A stretch of 64,000 nt of DNA from UBA8752 sp965657965 (lineage in GTDB: Bacteria > Bacteroidota > Bacteroidia > Flavobacteriales_D > Sanyastnellaceae). The position numbers and the translations under genes were made by a program. The stretch is taken from positions 1-64,000 of the forward strand of contig CBFHQM010000004.1 in NCBI GenBank assembly GCA_965657965.1. Direction: 5' to 3'. Of the stretch, positions 8,638-16,162 are shown one piece after another. The notes beneath the pieces are model-generated. The model made no database searches and had not been told where the DNA came from. It worked only from the letters and a program-made list of their open reading frames with translations. The first letter of the stretch is position 1; each line of letters begins with the position of its first letter.

Positions 8638-10086
8638 ATGCGCAAACCCTTTGTTTTTTTCTTGGTGATCTCGTGCTGTACGTTCTCCGTGCAGGCCACA
8701 CCAAATCGCGATTGTCTCGACGGGCACCCCCAAGGGGTTCATTTGGATACACTTGCGATTACACCCCGAATTCGTTCTTTGGGGGTGGGACTGTCCAAGA
8801 CAGATGCAAGTGCCATTGGGTCGTCGGTCTTGGCCGACTTATCGTGTGCAATCGAAACGCGTAGCCCAAAGTGGAGCCTGTTGGCTGCTTATGACGTGTT
8901 GAGCGGGAAAAGCACATTCTTCCGAAGAGCCGCGGCGTCCGGGTTCGATCGCCGCCACGCCAGAGGTCACATCGCCACAAGATGGCGCGGTCGATGGACT
9001 TGGCGCCCCTTACCATCTGCCACCCTCACCATGGGCAAGGACACCCTCCACGACGGATGGGGCCGTCGCTCCCTTTTTCGCGGAGGGCATGCCGCCCCCA
9101 CTGCCTTTGCTCAAGTGGCACTCAACAGTGGCGGACGGTTGCGATACCGCCACCGCATAGAAGCCCTACAGGGGGCATTCCAGATGGACTGTGCACCCGG
9201 AGCCTTGGGTGATGCCCAAACTTGGCTTCCACCCACTGGGCGCCTCAGAACGGGCGTGACGAGATGGGCGGTCAGTCACCGCATCGAATTGGATTTTGGA
9301 CAGCGATTGACAGGCGCACTTTGGGGCGCTGTGGTTTGGGATGCTGCCGAGCGCAACTTTGAGCCCCATTACCTCGTCCCCCTCACCAGTCTGCGTCCAA
9401 CTGAATACGCCCAAGGCAGCTCCGACAATGCCCTCGTTGGCGCAGAAGGCCGCATCCAATTGGGCGCCGAGCCAAAGCGTCCGCGCGCGCTTTACGGACA
9501 GTTCCTTCTCGACGAACTCATCGTTTCTGAACTGCTTGGCGGCACACAATGGTGGGGAAACAAATTCGGCTGGCTTGCCGGCATTCAGTGGGGCACAAAG
9601 TGGGGCGGATGCCGCTTTGAATTTTCTGGCGCTCGACCTTGGACTTACAGCCACTTCACATCGTCTTCGGCCTACATCCATGGCAAGACACCTTTGGCAC
9701 ATCCGCTTGGGGCCAATTTTGGAGAGTTCGCAGCAGAGGGTCATTGGAAGAACCAACGATGGGAAGTTCACCTTCGCGCCACGGGTTCAGTGCGGGGAGA
9801 CAGAATGGACGTCGCCTCACCCACAGGGTCCCTGCCCCAAGTGGGAGACATCTCGAGAACAGAGGAAACCTACACTTGGCTCAATGGCGTTCAAAGGAAA
9901 AGGGTCGCCATTGGTTTGGACCTTGCCCGTCATGTGGAGGTCAATAAGACCACTTCGGCTCAAGCCTTTGGCCAAATCCTATTTGGATCTGAAACCCCCA
10001 CCAATTCCGCAATTGTGCCAACCACCGAGTGGTGGGTGAGCTTCGGAATTCGCACCACAGGCCCCTTCTTTGGTTCAGATTGGTAG
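8638..10086 (+). CDS. Second Wzi/RemB-like outer-membrane barrel protein
   Basis: This 482-residue protein has a signal peptide (residues 1 to about 20, ending SVQA) and barrel-like composition. The central and C-terminal parts carry landmarks I associate with the Bacteroidota Wzi/RemB group: a GKDTLHDGWGRRSLF loop, HYLVPLTSLRPTEYAQGSSD, LYGQFLLDELIVSE, WWGNKFGWLAGIQ and PWTYSHF. These are better matched than in its neighbour at 5900. RemB-type proteins are outer-membrane lectin-like or capsule-anchoring proteins linked to gliding surfaces. It follows the wecA-like gene by 36 bases and is probably co-transcribed. Confidence 0.68.
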   Translation: MRKPFVFFLVISCCTFSVQATPNRDCLDGHPQGVHLDTLAITPRIRSLGVGLSKTDASAIGSSVLADLSCAIETRSPKWSLLAAYDVLSGKSTFFRRAAASGFDRRHARGHIATRWRGRWTWRPLPSATLTMGKDTLHDGWGRRSLFRGGHAAPTAFAQVALNSGGRLRYRHRIEALQGAFQMDCAPGALGDAQTWLPPTGRLRTGVTRWAVSHRIELDFGQRLTGALWGAVVWDAAERNFEPHYLVPLTSLRPTEYAQGSSDNALVGAEGRIQLGAEPKRPRALYGQFLLDELIVSELLGGTQWWGNKFGWLAGIQWGTKWGGCRFEFSGARPWTYSHFTSSSAYIHGKTPLAHPLGANFGEFAAEGHWKNQRWEVHLRATGSVRGDRMDVASPTGSLPQVGDISRTEETYTWLNGVQRKRVAIGLDLARHVEVNKTTSAQAFGQILFGSETPTNSAIVPTTEWWVSFGIRTTGPFFGSDW

Positions 10087-10111
10087 GCACAGCCTAATTT
10101 CGCCGACCGCC

Positions 10112-10999
10112 ATGACGGCCTCCATCACCCCCACGCCCACTTTTCTCAAGGACATTGCTGTCCTGTTCAAGCTGCGTCTTGGCACTTTTGTCGTACTCAG
10201 TGCAGTTCTCGGATGGTTTATGGGCAGCGACAGCATTGGCCTGATTCCTTTTCTCGAACTGACCCTCGGCGGTTACCTGCTGACCGGAGCCTCCAATGGG
10301 TTCAATCAGATCTTGGAAAAAACAGCCGATGGCAAAATGAGCCGAACGGCTAACCGACCGCTTCCCACCGAGAGGATGAGCGTTCGCACGGCAGCCTTGT
10401 GGTCAACCGGAGCGGGCATTCTCGGCCTCGCTGCCCTCTTTGACCTTGGCATCAGGGCCGGTCTACTCGGCCTATTGGCCCTGACGAGTTATGTGCTCGC
10501 CTACACCCCCCTCAAATCGAAAACGGGCTTCAGCGTCTTGGTCGGTGCCATCCCCGGTGCCATCCCACCCATGCTGGGTTATGTGGCCGCCACACACAGC
10601 TTTGGCATTGAGCCCGGAACCCTGTTTGCAGTGCAGTTCATGTGGCAATTCCCACACTTCTGGGCCATTGCTTGGGTATTGCACGACGACTACATGAAAG
10701 CGGGCTACCGCATGTTGCCCTTTCAAGAAGGCCGCTCCAAAGCCAGTGCGCGTCAAATTCTGATTTACACCATGCTGTGTATTCCCGCCAGTTTGCTCCC
10801 TTGGGCGCTGCCAGGAAATGCCCCCATGGTCGGCAACGTGGCGTTCCTTGTCGCCGTCTTGGCCGGCCTGGGATTTTTGGTGCCCGCTCTGCGCCTCTGG
10901 CGCAGTTTAGAGGTCAAGGACGCACGCCAACTCATGTTTGCGAGCTTTTTGTACCTCCCAATCGTGCAACTCACGTACGTGCTAGACAAGATCCCCTGA
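10112..10999 (+). CDS. ctaB: Protoheme IX farnesyltransferase (heme O synthase)
   Basis: This inner-membrane prenyltransferase turns heme B into heme O for the heme-copper oxidase whose subunits follow. The 295-residue protein has the first Asp-rich motif as Asn65 in FNQILEK with Asp73 and SRTANRPLP, and the second region in YTPLKSKTGFSVLVG. The family stretch FMWQFPHFWAIAW and nine-helix layout are present. The start is the ATG at 10112; the frame's earlier ATG overlaps the preceding gene. It heads a run of oxidase genes to about 15350 with gaps of 1-45 bases. Confidence 0.95.
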   Translation: MTASITPTPTFLKDIAVLFKLRLGTFVVLSAVLGWFMGSDSIGLIPFLELTLGGYLLTGASNGFNQILEKTADGKMSRTANRPLPTERMSVRTAALWSTGAGILGLAALFDLGIRAGLLGLLALTSYVLAYTPLKSKTGFSVLVGAIPGAIPPMLGYVAATHSFGIEPGTLFAVQFMWQFPHFWAIAWVLHDDYMKAGYRMLPFQEGRSKASARQILIYTMLCIPASLLPWALPGNAPMVGNVAFLVAVLAGLGFLVPALRLWRSLEVKDARQLMFASFLYLPIVQLTYVLDKIP

Positions 11000-11042
11000 A
11001 CCCAACAGCCTCGGGATGGTTCTTCCCGTGGAATCGATACAC

Positions 11043-11861
11043 ATGAGCAACCTTACCTCCGAAGCAGAAAAAGCAGATTCGAAAGGCCGAATCGACGTTT
11101 TTGAAGGATTGGACCCCGCTGTCCGCGAGCGCACCAAAAAGATGTTGATGTACTTCATCCTCTTTGCGGTGGTCATGCTGTTTGCCGGCTTTACATCCGC
11201 CTACATCGTCTCCAACATTGGCCAATACTGGGTCCACATTGAAGCTCCTACTGCACTGTGGATTGGAAACGCTTTGCTTGTCGCCAGTTCTCTGCCAATG
11301 TACCTGAGCCTGCGGGCCATGAAACAAGGCAAAACCCAAATGAGCTTTGTGCATTTGGCCATCACCTTCGCGCTCGGTTTGGGCTTCACCTTTATGCAAG
11401 TCGAAGGATGGGGTGACCTGCAATCCAAGGGCATGGGATGGACCATCGACGAATCGGCCAGCGGCGCCAAAGCCTACCGATGGAACAGCATTAAAAACTT
11501 GATCAACGGCCCCGCGGTTTGGGGCCAAGACTTTACGGTCACCCGAGACGGCGAGCCTCTCATTTACCGTCCGGAGACCAAAGAATTATTCGCCCCAGAC
11601 GATGTGCTTCTCGCCAAAGACATTAGCCTCGATGTTGTCCGTACTTCGAATTCTTCGGCCGGCTATTTGTACATCCTCATTGGCATGCACTTGTTCCACC
11701 TCGCCTTGGGCTTGACTTACTTGGTGGTCAACGGAATTCGGGTTTTAAAAGGAACGATTCACCCGGGAGACACAGTGAGACTGCATACTGCAGGCGTCTA
11801 TTGGCACTTCCTAGGCCTACTTTGGATCTACCTATTCGCTTTCCTCTTCTTCATCCACTGA
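11043..11861 (+). CDS. Heme-copper (cytochrome c) oxidase subunit III family protein, first copy
   Basis: This 272-residue membrane protein belongs to the subunit III family. Helices lie at about 33-58, 70-88, 101-121 and, after a soluble insert, 210-235 and 250-270. GMHLFHLALGL and the terminal VYWHFLGLLWIYLFAFLF segment are characteristic. Residues about 124-205 form a polar insert between helices that classical subunit III lacks, a feature also seen in Bacteroidota homologues. It is followed by a second subunit III gene, so the two are probably distinct components of one oxidase. Subunits I and II are not in the window. Confidence 0.88.
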   Translation: MSNLTSEAEKADSKGRIDVFEGLDPAVRERTKKMLMYFILFAVVMLFAGFTSAYIVSNIGQYWVHIEAPTALWIGNALLVASSLPMYLSLRAMKQGKTQMSFVHLAITFALGLGFTFMQVEGWGDLQSKGMGWTIDESASGAKAYRWNSIKNLINGPAVWGQDFTVTRDGEPLIYRPETKELFAPDDVLLAKDISLDVVRTSNSSAGYLYILIGMHLFHLALGLTYLVVNGIRVLKGTIHPGDTVRLHTAGVYWHFLGLLWIYLFAFLFFIH

Positions 11862-11894
11862 GGATGACGTAATATTGCCGCGCAAATCATCGTC

Positions 11895-12875
11895 ATGTCG
11901 GGAGAAGCAAGCAAAGCAATATCCAAGGAGGTTCTCTGGGGAGGAGGGCGTTCGCCGTTCAGCGTGAGCTACGGCAAAATGATGATGTGGTACTTCCTCG
12001 TTTCGGACGCCTTGACGTTCGGAGGACTGCTTGTCGCCTACGGTTTTAGCCGTGCAGGTTCAACGGCAGCTTGGCCCATCGGAGAACAAGTATTTCGCGC
12101 CCTTCCTGGTGCAGAAGGACAATACCCCCTGATTTACGTCGCCCTCATGACGTTCATTCTGATCGTGAGTTCGGTTACCATGGTTCTGGCCGTGGAAGCC
12201 GGTCACAGGAACGATCGCAAAGAGGTGCTCAAATGGATGGCGTTCACCATTGTCGGTGGATTCATCTTCCTCGGAAGCCAAGCTTGGGAATGGAGCCACT
12301 TCATTCACGGCAGTGGTGGCAGCTTCCTCCTGGCCGAAGATGTCCAGTTTGCTGGGCCGGAAGGAGAAATGGTGGAGATGACTGCTGGCGAAGCGGTTTT
12401 CATGGACCATCACTTTGGACATCTCATGGAGATGCACCTCGATGGGAACACAGCCGTCACCTTGAACGAAGAAGGGGGCCATGTCATTTTGACCGAACTC
12501 GGCGATCATCCCCACGAGGCCCATTTGCATGGTTTGACCATCAACAAGTACGTTGAAGGAGAGACATTGATTGAAGGAGACGCGATGAATGCCCTTTGGG
12601 AAGCGCGCTCGAGCAACTTCACTTTTGGCGCCAACCTTCACGACAGTGAGTACGCAGTCCAGCAGAGCTACAGCGACTTCTTCTTCTTCATTACTGGCTT
12701 TCACGGCTTCCACGTCTTCTCCGGTGTCATCATCAACATCGTGGTTTTCTTCATGGTACTCAACCGTGTTATGGAGCGCAGAAAGCACTACGAGATGGTC
12801 GAGAAAGTAGGCCTGTACTGGCACTTCGTTGACCTGGTTTGGGTTTTCGTTTTCACCTTCTTCTACCTCATCTAA
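11895..12875 (+). CDS. Cytochrome c oxidase subunit III, second copy with His-rich insert
   Basis: This 326-residue subunit III has helices at about 25-50, 77-101, 112-132, 261-290 and 302-325. The GFHGFHVFSG and GLYWHFVDLVWVFVF segments are strongly conserved in the family. A hydrophilic insert at about 138-258 separates helices and carries ten histidines, including DHHFGH and DHPHEAHLH. Bacteroidota homologues also have an insert here, but its sequence varies, and the histidine content is notable. It lies 33 bases after the first subunit III gene and one base before subunit IV. Confidence 0.93.
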   Translation: MSGEASKAISKEVLWGGGRSPFSVSYGKMMMWYFLVSDALTFGGLLVAYGFSRAGSTAAWPIGEQVFRALPGAEGQYPLIYVALMTFILIVSSVTMVLAVEAGHRNDRKEVLKWMAFTIVGGFIFLGSQAWEWSHFIHGSGGSFLLAEDVQFAGPEGEMVEMTAGEAVFMDHHFGHLMEMHLDGNTAVTLNEEGGHVILTELGDHPHEAHLHGLTINKYVEGETLIEGDAMNALWEARSSNFTFGANLHDSEYAVQQSYSDFFFFITGFHGFHVFSGVIINIVVFFMVLNRVMERRKHYEMVEKVGLYWHFVDLVWVFVFTFFYLI

Positions 12876-12876
12876 C

Positions 12877-13254
12877 ATGGAGCGCGACGACCTCATTGTT
12901 AACGACAGCTACTCTCTCAACGCCCACCACAGCGAAGAAGACGGGAAAGGCATTCGCAAGAAGATTTACTTGGTCACTGTGATTCTCTCCGCCATTACAG
13001 CGGTTGAAGTTGGCATGGGCATCATGTTCAAGCGGTCAGAGACCTTTACTTGGACGGCCATCAAATGGTCATTCATCATCCTCACCTTGTTCAAGGCCGG
13101 ATACATTGTCATGTCCTTTATGCACTTGGGCGAAGAGCGCAAGAATTTGAGGAACGCCGTGATCGTACCCTACTTCTTGTTTGTCGCGTATTTGATTTTC
13201 ATCGCCTTGACTGAAGGTGCATCCCACTTTGGGATGGACAAAATGTTCCACTGA
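12877..13254 (+). CDS. Cytochrome c oxidase subunit IV-like (CyoD/CtaF family) protein
   Basis: This 125-residue protein has a short polar N-terminus followed by three helices at about 25-45, 55-80 and 88-110. The segment FKAGYIVMSFMHLGEERKNLR is typical of prokaryotic cytochrome oxidase subunit IV. It begins one base after the stop of subunit III and is clearly in the same operon. The ATG at 12877 is preferred; the frame's earlier ATG is inside the upstream gene. Confidence 0.88.
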   Translation: MERDDLIVNDSYSLNAHHSEEDGKGIRKKIYLVTVILSAITAVEVGMGIMFKRSETFTWTAIKWSFIILTLFKAGYIVMSFMHLGEERKNLRNAVIVPYFLFVAYLIFIALTEGASHFGMDKMFH

Positions 13255-13262
13255 TCCCCCGG

Positions 13263-14561
13263 ATGGGCGATCCCACCCCGTCTCCCCGGCGCCTCTGGAA
13301 GCGCATTTTATTGGTTGCCGCCCTTCCTGGGCTACCCCTGCTTTTGCTCTTGGTACTGGGCCGTGGCATGCGCCACGAATTCGGCAATCTCGATTATTTC
13401 GACCAAGCCGGGGCCCGTGTTTCCGTTTCCACAGACGCCCGCCGACTTCCTGATTTCTCTTTGACCGACCAAACCGGCGCCGTGGTCTCTCGAGACGACC
13501 TCGCAGGTACATTTTGGCTGGTGGCCTTCATGACCACCGACACGGCCACAACACCACATCTTCCCGTCTTGACCCAACAGCTCCTTTGGGCCAACTGGAG
13601 ATACCGAGACGAACCTGACGTTGGACTGCTTTGCTTGTCTCTGGACACCGAGCACGACACGCCGAAGCAGCTGCAGGATTATGTTGCGCAGAACGAGCGC
13701 TACAACCGTTACCCCAACAAATGGCGCTTTCTCACTGGCGATCAGTCCGACATTGACCGCATTGTGACCACAGATTTGGGCATTGACAGGGATTCAACCG
13801 ACCGGTTCAATGTCGCGACCTTGTTGCTCGTCGATGACCGTGGCTATGTGCGACAGAAGTACTTGGCTTCCAGCGAACACGAAATTGGCGACGCCGTGGA
13901 AGACATCGCCTTGCTCAAAAAACGGAAGCTGCAATTTGAGAAAGCCCAGCGCGAACGATTGAATCGGCCTGCATTGCCCTTCTTGGGTCCCCGCGACGCC
14001 ATCACCAACCTCACTGAAACCGCAGATACGGCATACCACACGGTGCCGAAATTTTCCTTGACCGACCAACTCGGAAGAGAATGCAGCCACCGCGACATGG
14101 CTGGGAAAATTCGACTCGTCGATGCATTCTTTACGGCTTGCCCAACCATCTGCCCCGTGATCAGCAGTCAACTCGCAAGGGTGCATGACCAACTGATGGA
14201 CCAAGGACTTGCCGACCAAATTCAAATCGTTTCGCATACCGTAGACCCGGTGCACGACACACCAGAGCGCATGCGCGAATATGCCGAACGCTTGGGCGCT
14301 GACCCTGAAATCTGGCGGTTTCTAACCGGGACCAAAACCGACATCTATCCGCTACTGCAACAGGGATACCTGTTAACCGCCATGACGGACTCTACAGCAG
14401 AAGGTGGCTTTTTTCATTCTGACCAAGTCCTCATTGTAGACACTCAAGGACGGCTGAGAGGCACTTACGACGGAACCAAAACCTCAGAGGTAGACCAGAT
14501 GTTAGAAGACGTATATCAGCTTCTTGCACAAACGAAAGCCAATCCCACGCTGTTGCCATGA
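13263..14561 (+). CDS. Two-domain SCO1/SenC protein with degenerate first domain
   Basis: SCO proteins deliver copper to the CuA site of cytochrome oxidase. This 432-residue protein has one N-terminal anchor (about 14-33) and two thioredoxin-fold SCO copies. Copy 2 (about 260-425) is canonical, with Cys293-PTI-Cys297 and His385 as copper ligands. Copy 1 (about 61-215) shares the landmarks PDFSLTDQ, LDTEHDTP and KWRFLTG with copy 2. At the ligand positions it has Asp93, Thr97 and Asn183, so it should not bind copper in the usual way. Most SCO proteins are about half this length. It lies 8 bases after subunit IV and overlaps DUF420 by ATGA. Confidence 0.9.
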   Translation: MGDPTPSPRRLWKRILLVAALPGLPLLLLLVLGRGMRHEFGNLDYFDQAGARVSVSTDARRLPDFSLTDQTGAVVSRDDLAGTFWLVAFMTTDTATTPHLPVLTQQLLWANWRYRDEPDVGLLCLSLDTEHDTPKQLQDYVAQNERYNRYPNKWRFLTGDQSDIDRIVTTDLGIDRDSTDRFNVATLLLVDDRGYVRQKYLASSEHEIGDAVEDIALLKKRKLQFEKAQRERLNRPALPFLGPRDAITNLTETADTAYHTVPKFSLTDQLGRECSHRDMAGKIRLVDAFFTACPTICPVISSQLARVHDQLMDQGLADQIQIVSHTVDPVHDTPERMREYAERLGADPEIWRFLTGTKTDIYPLLQQGYLLTAMTDSTAEGGFFHSDQVLIVDTQGRLRGTYDGTKTSEVDQMLEDVYQLLAQTKANPTLLP

Positions 14562-15109
14562 GCACCACCAACGTCCGTCCTCAGTCCATCCGCCGGTTGG
14601 TTTGGACACTGTCCATTGCCGTCCCTTTGATTGTCGTGGTGCTGTTTCTTTTGCCTCCCGCCGAAGGATTAAGCGACGAAACCTTGAGCAAAGTGTATTG
14701 GCTGCCACGGTTCAATGCCTTGATGAACGCCACGGCATTTTGCTGCCTGTTCGCTTCTTTGATGGCCATACGCAGAGGAAATGTAGCCAGGCACCGGGCA
14801 CTGAATACGGCCGCGTTGGCCCTTTCCGCACTGTTCCTCATCAGTTATGTCACCTTTCACATGCTCACTGAATCCACGCGTTTCGGAGGAGAAGGTCTCA
14901 TCCGGACAGCGTATCTCATGGTTCTGCTCAGTCACATTGTTCTGTCCATTGCCATTGTTCCCCTCGCCCTGTTCAGCTATGTCCGCGGGCTCATGGGAGA
15001 GGTAGAAAAGCACAGGAAGATTGCGAGGGTGACCATGCCCATCTGGCTCTACGTAACCGCTACAGGCGTGATCGTCTATTTGATGATCTCACCCTATTAC
15101 CCACACTAA
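14558..15109 (+). CDS. DUF420 membrane protein, oxidase-associated
   Basis: This 183-residue protein has five helices and resembles the DUF420 (YozB-like) family often found next to SCO genes and cytochrome oxidase assembly genes. Histidines at helix boundaries (for example in YVTFHMLTE and LLSHIVLS) are typical of the family. Its function is unknown, with a role in oxidase biogenesis suggested by neighbourhood. The ATG at 14558 overlaps the SCO stop codon, so translation is coupled. Confidence 0.85.
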   Translation: MSTTNVRPQSIRRLVWTLSIAVPLIVVVLFLLPPAEGLSDETLSKVYWLPRFNALMNATAFCCLFASLMAIRRGNVARHRALNTAALALSALFLISYVTFHMLTESTRFGGEGLIRTAYLMVLLSHIVLSIAIVPLALFSYVRGLMGEVEKHRKIARVTMPIWLYVTATGVIVYLMISPYYPH

Positions 15110-15111
15110 GG

Positions 15112-15348
15112 ATGAAGCCAACCACCCAGCACATCGCCAAGGTGGGACTCGCAGTGTTCATCTGCTTTTTGTTCTTGGATGTCTCCGCGCAATGCGTAAT
15201 GTGCAAAGCCGTGGCGGAAGACAGTGCCGCGGCCGGAGCGGTTGGACGAGGAATCAACCAAGGCATCCTCTACATTATGGCTGTGCCATACATACTGCTC
15301 GGGATAATAGGCTTTTTAGTAGTTAAAAAGTGGAAGTTAGTCGAGTAA
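15112..15348 (+). CDS. Small membrane protein with a periplasmic CxxC pair
   Basis: This 78-residue protein has an N-terminal signal-like helix (about 8-26), then QCVMCK with Cys28 and Cys31, a short Ala/Gly-rich loop, and a C-terminal helix (about 52-71) ending in Lys residues. It starts two bases after DUF420 and is in the same transcript. I recall similar short proteins at this place in other Bacteroidota oxidase clusters, but no named function. The Cys pair beside SCO suggests copper or disulfide handling, as inference only. Confidence 0.7.
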   Translation: MKPTTQHIAKVGLAVFICFLFLDVSAQCVMCKAVAEDSAAAGAVGRGINQGILYIMAVPYILLGIIGFLVVKKWKLVE

Positions 15349-15364
15349 TTTGTATATTACATGC

Positions 15365-16117
15365 ATGCTCGAGCAGTCTACACTCTGTCCTCGGCCCTGG
15401 CATGTACGCTTTGCACTGGCCTCCCTTCTGCTGACCTTTTGGGTGTCCCGTCCCTGTTTCGCTCAGTTTCAAGCTGAACGAGCCATTGGCGCCGAAGAAA
15501 ACACACTGTCTTACGGATCTTACCGCATGTCCATTAAGGACAAGGACGAGCCTTCGTCTTGTAACGTGGTCCTATTTGGCTACCACAACCGCAGACCCGG
15601 TCGGTGGGAAGCCCTCTCTGACACCGTACTGAAAATTGTCCCCCACCGGCAACACACCCTCATTGGCCATAAACAAGGCTATATGTTTCATGCGGAATCC
15701 TTCTGGCCCGATCTACTCAGGGAACCTGAAATCCGCGTGGATTTAAGAAGCCTTGCCCCTGGTTTGCGAACCGACATTGTGGGCATTCATTTTCAAGGCA
15801 ATCAAGACCGCTTACATCCAAGAAGCTTTGATGTCGCCGAAGAGCTCCTTTACTGGCTCAATGACAATCCTTCTGTTCGAATTCAAGTCGTTGGCCATGT
15901 CAATGGCGCAGACGGCAGGCGGTCAAACGCCTTCTACAGAAGGGCCAGCCTACGAAGGGCCAATGCGCTCATCCAATGGCTGGTGAACAATGGCGTTGAC
16001 TCCACACGCTTAGAACCACGAGGAGGCGGTGCCGATGCCCTGCTCTTTCCAGATCCACTTGAAGCCTGGCAACACGAGGCGAATCGACGTGTCGAAATCG
16101 AAGTGTTGGAACACTAA
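15365..16117 (+). CDS. OmpA-family C-terminal domain protein
   Basis: This 250-residue exported protein has a signal peptide (about 1-37, ending CFAQ), a middle region of unknown fold, and an OmpA-like peptidoglycan-binding domain from about 145 to 250. The domain shows VRIQVVGHVNG, a run of short-spaced Arg residues in RRASLRRANAL, VDSTRLEPRGGG and the closing ANRRVEIEV, in which the Arg pair contacts peptidoglycan. The ATG at 15365 precedes the signal peptide; a TTG at 15350 is less likely. It would tether the outer membrane to the cell wall. It follows the oxidase genes by 16 bases, but a functional link is unclear. Confidence 0.85.
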   Translation: MLEQSTLCPRPWHVRFALASLLLTFWVSRPCFAQFQAERAIGAEENTLSYGSYRMSIKDKDEPSSCNVVLFGYHNRRPGRWEALSDTVLKIVPHRQHTLIGHKQGYMFHAESFWPDLLREPEIRVDLRSLAPGLRTDIVGIHFQGNQDRLHPRSFDVAEELLYWLNDNPSVRIQVVGHVNGADGRRSNAFYRRASLRRANALIQWLVNNGVDSTRLEPRGGGADALLFPDPLEAWQHEANRRVEIEVLEH

Positions 16118-16162
16118 TTCCCCATCCTTCGCCCGCTGCTGCGGCGTCCGTACTTTTGCAGG

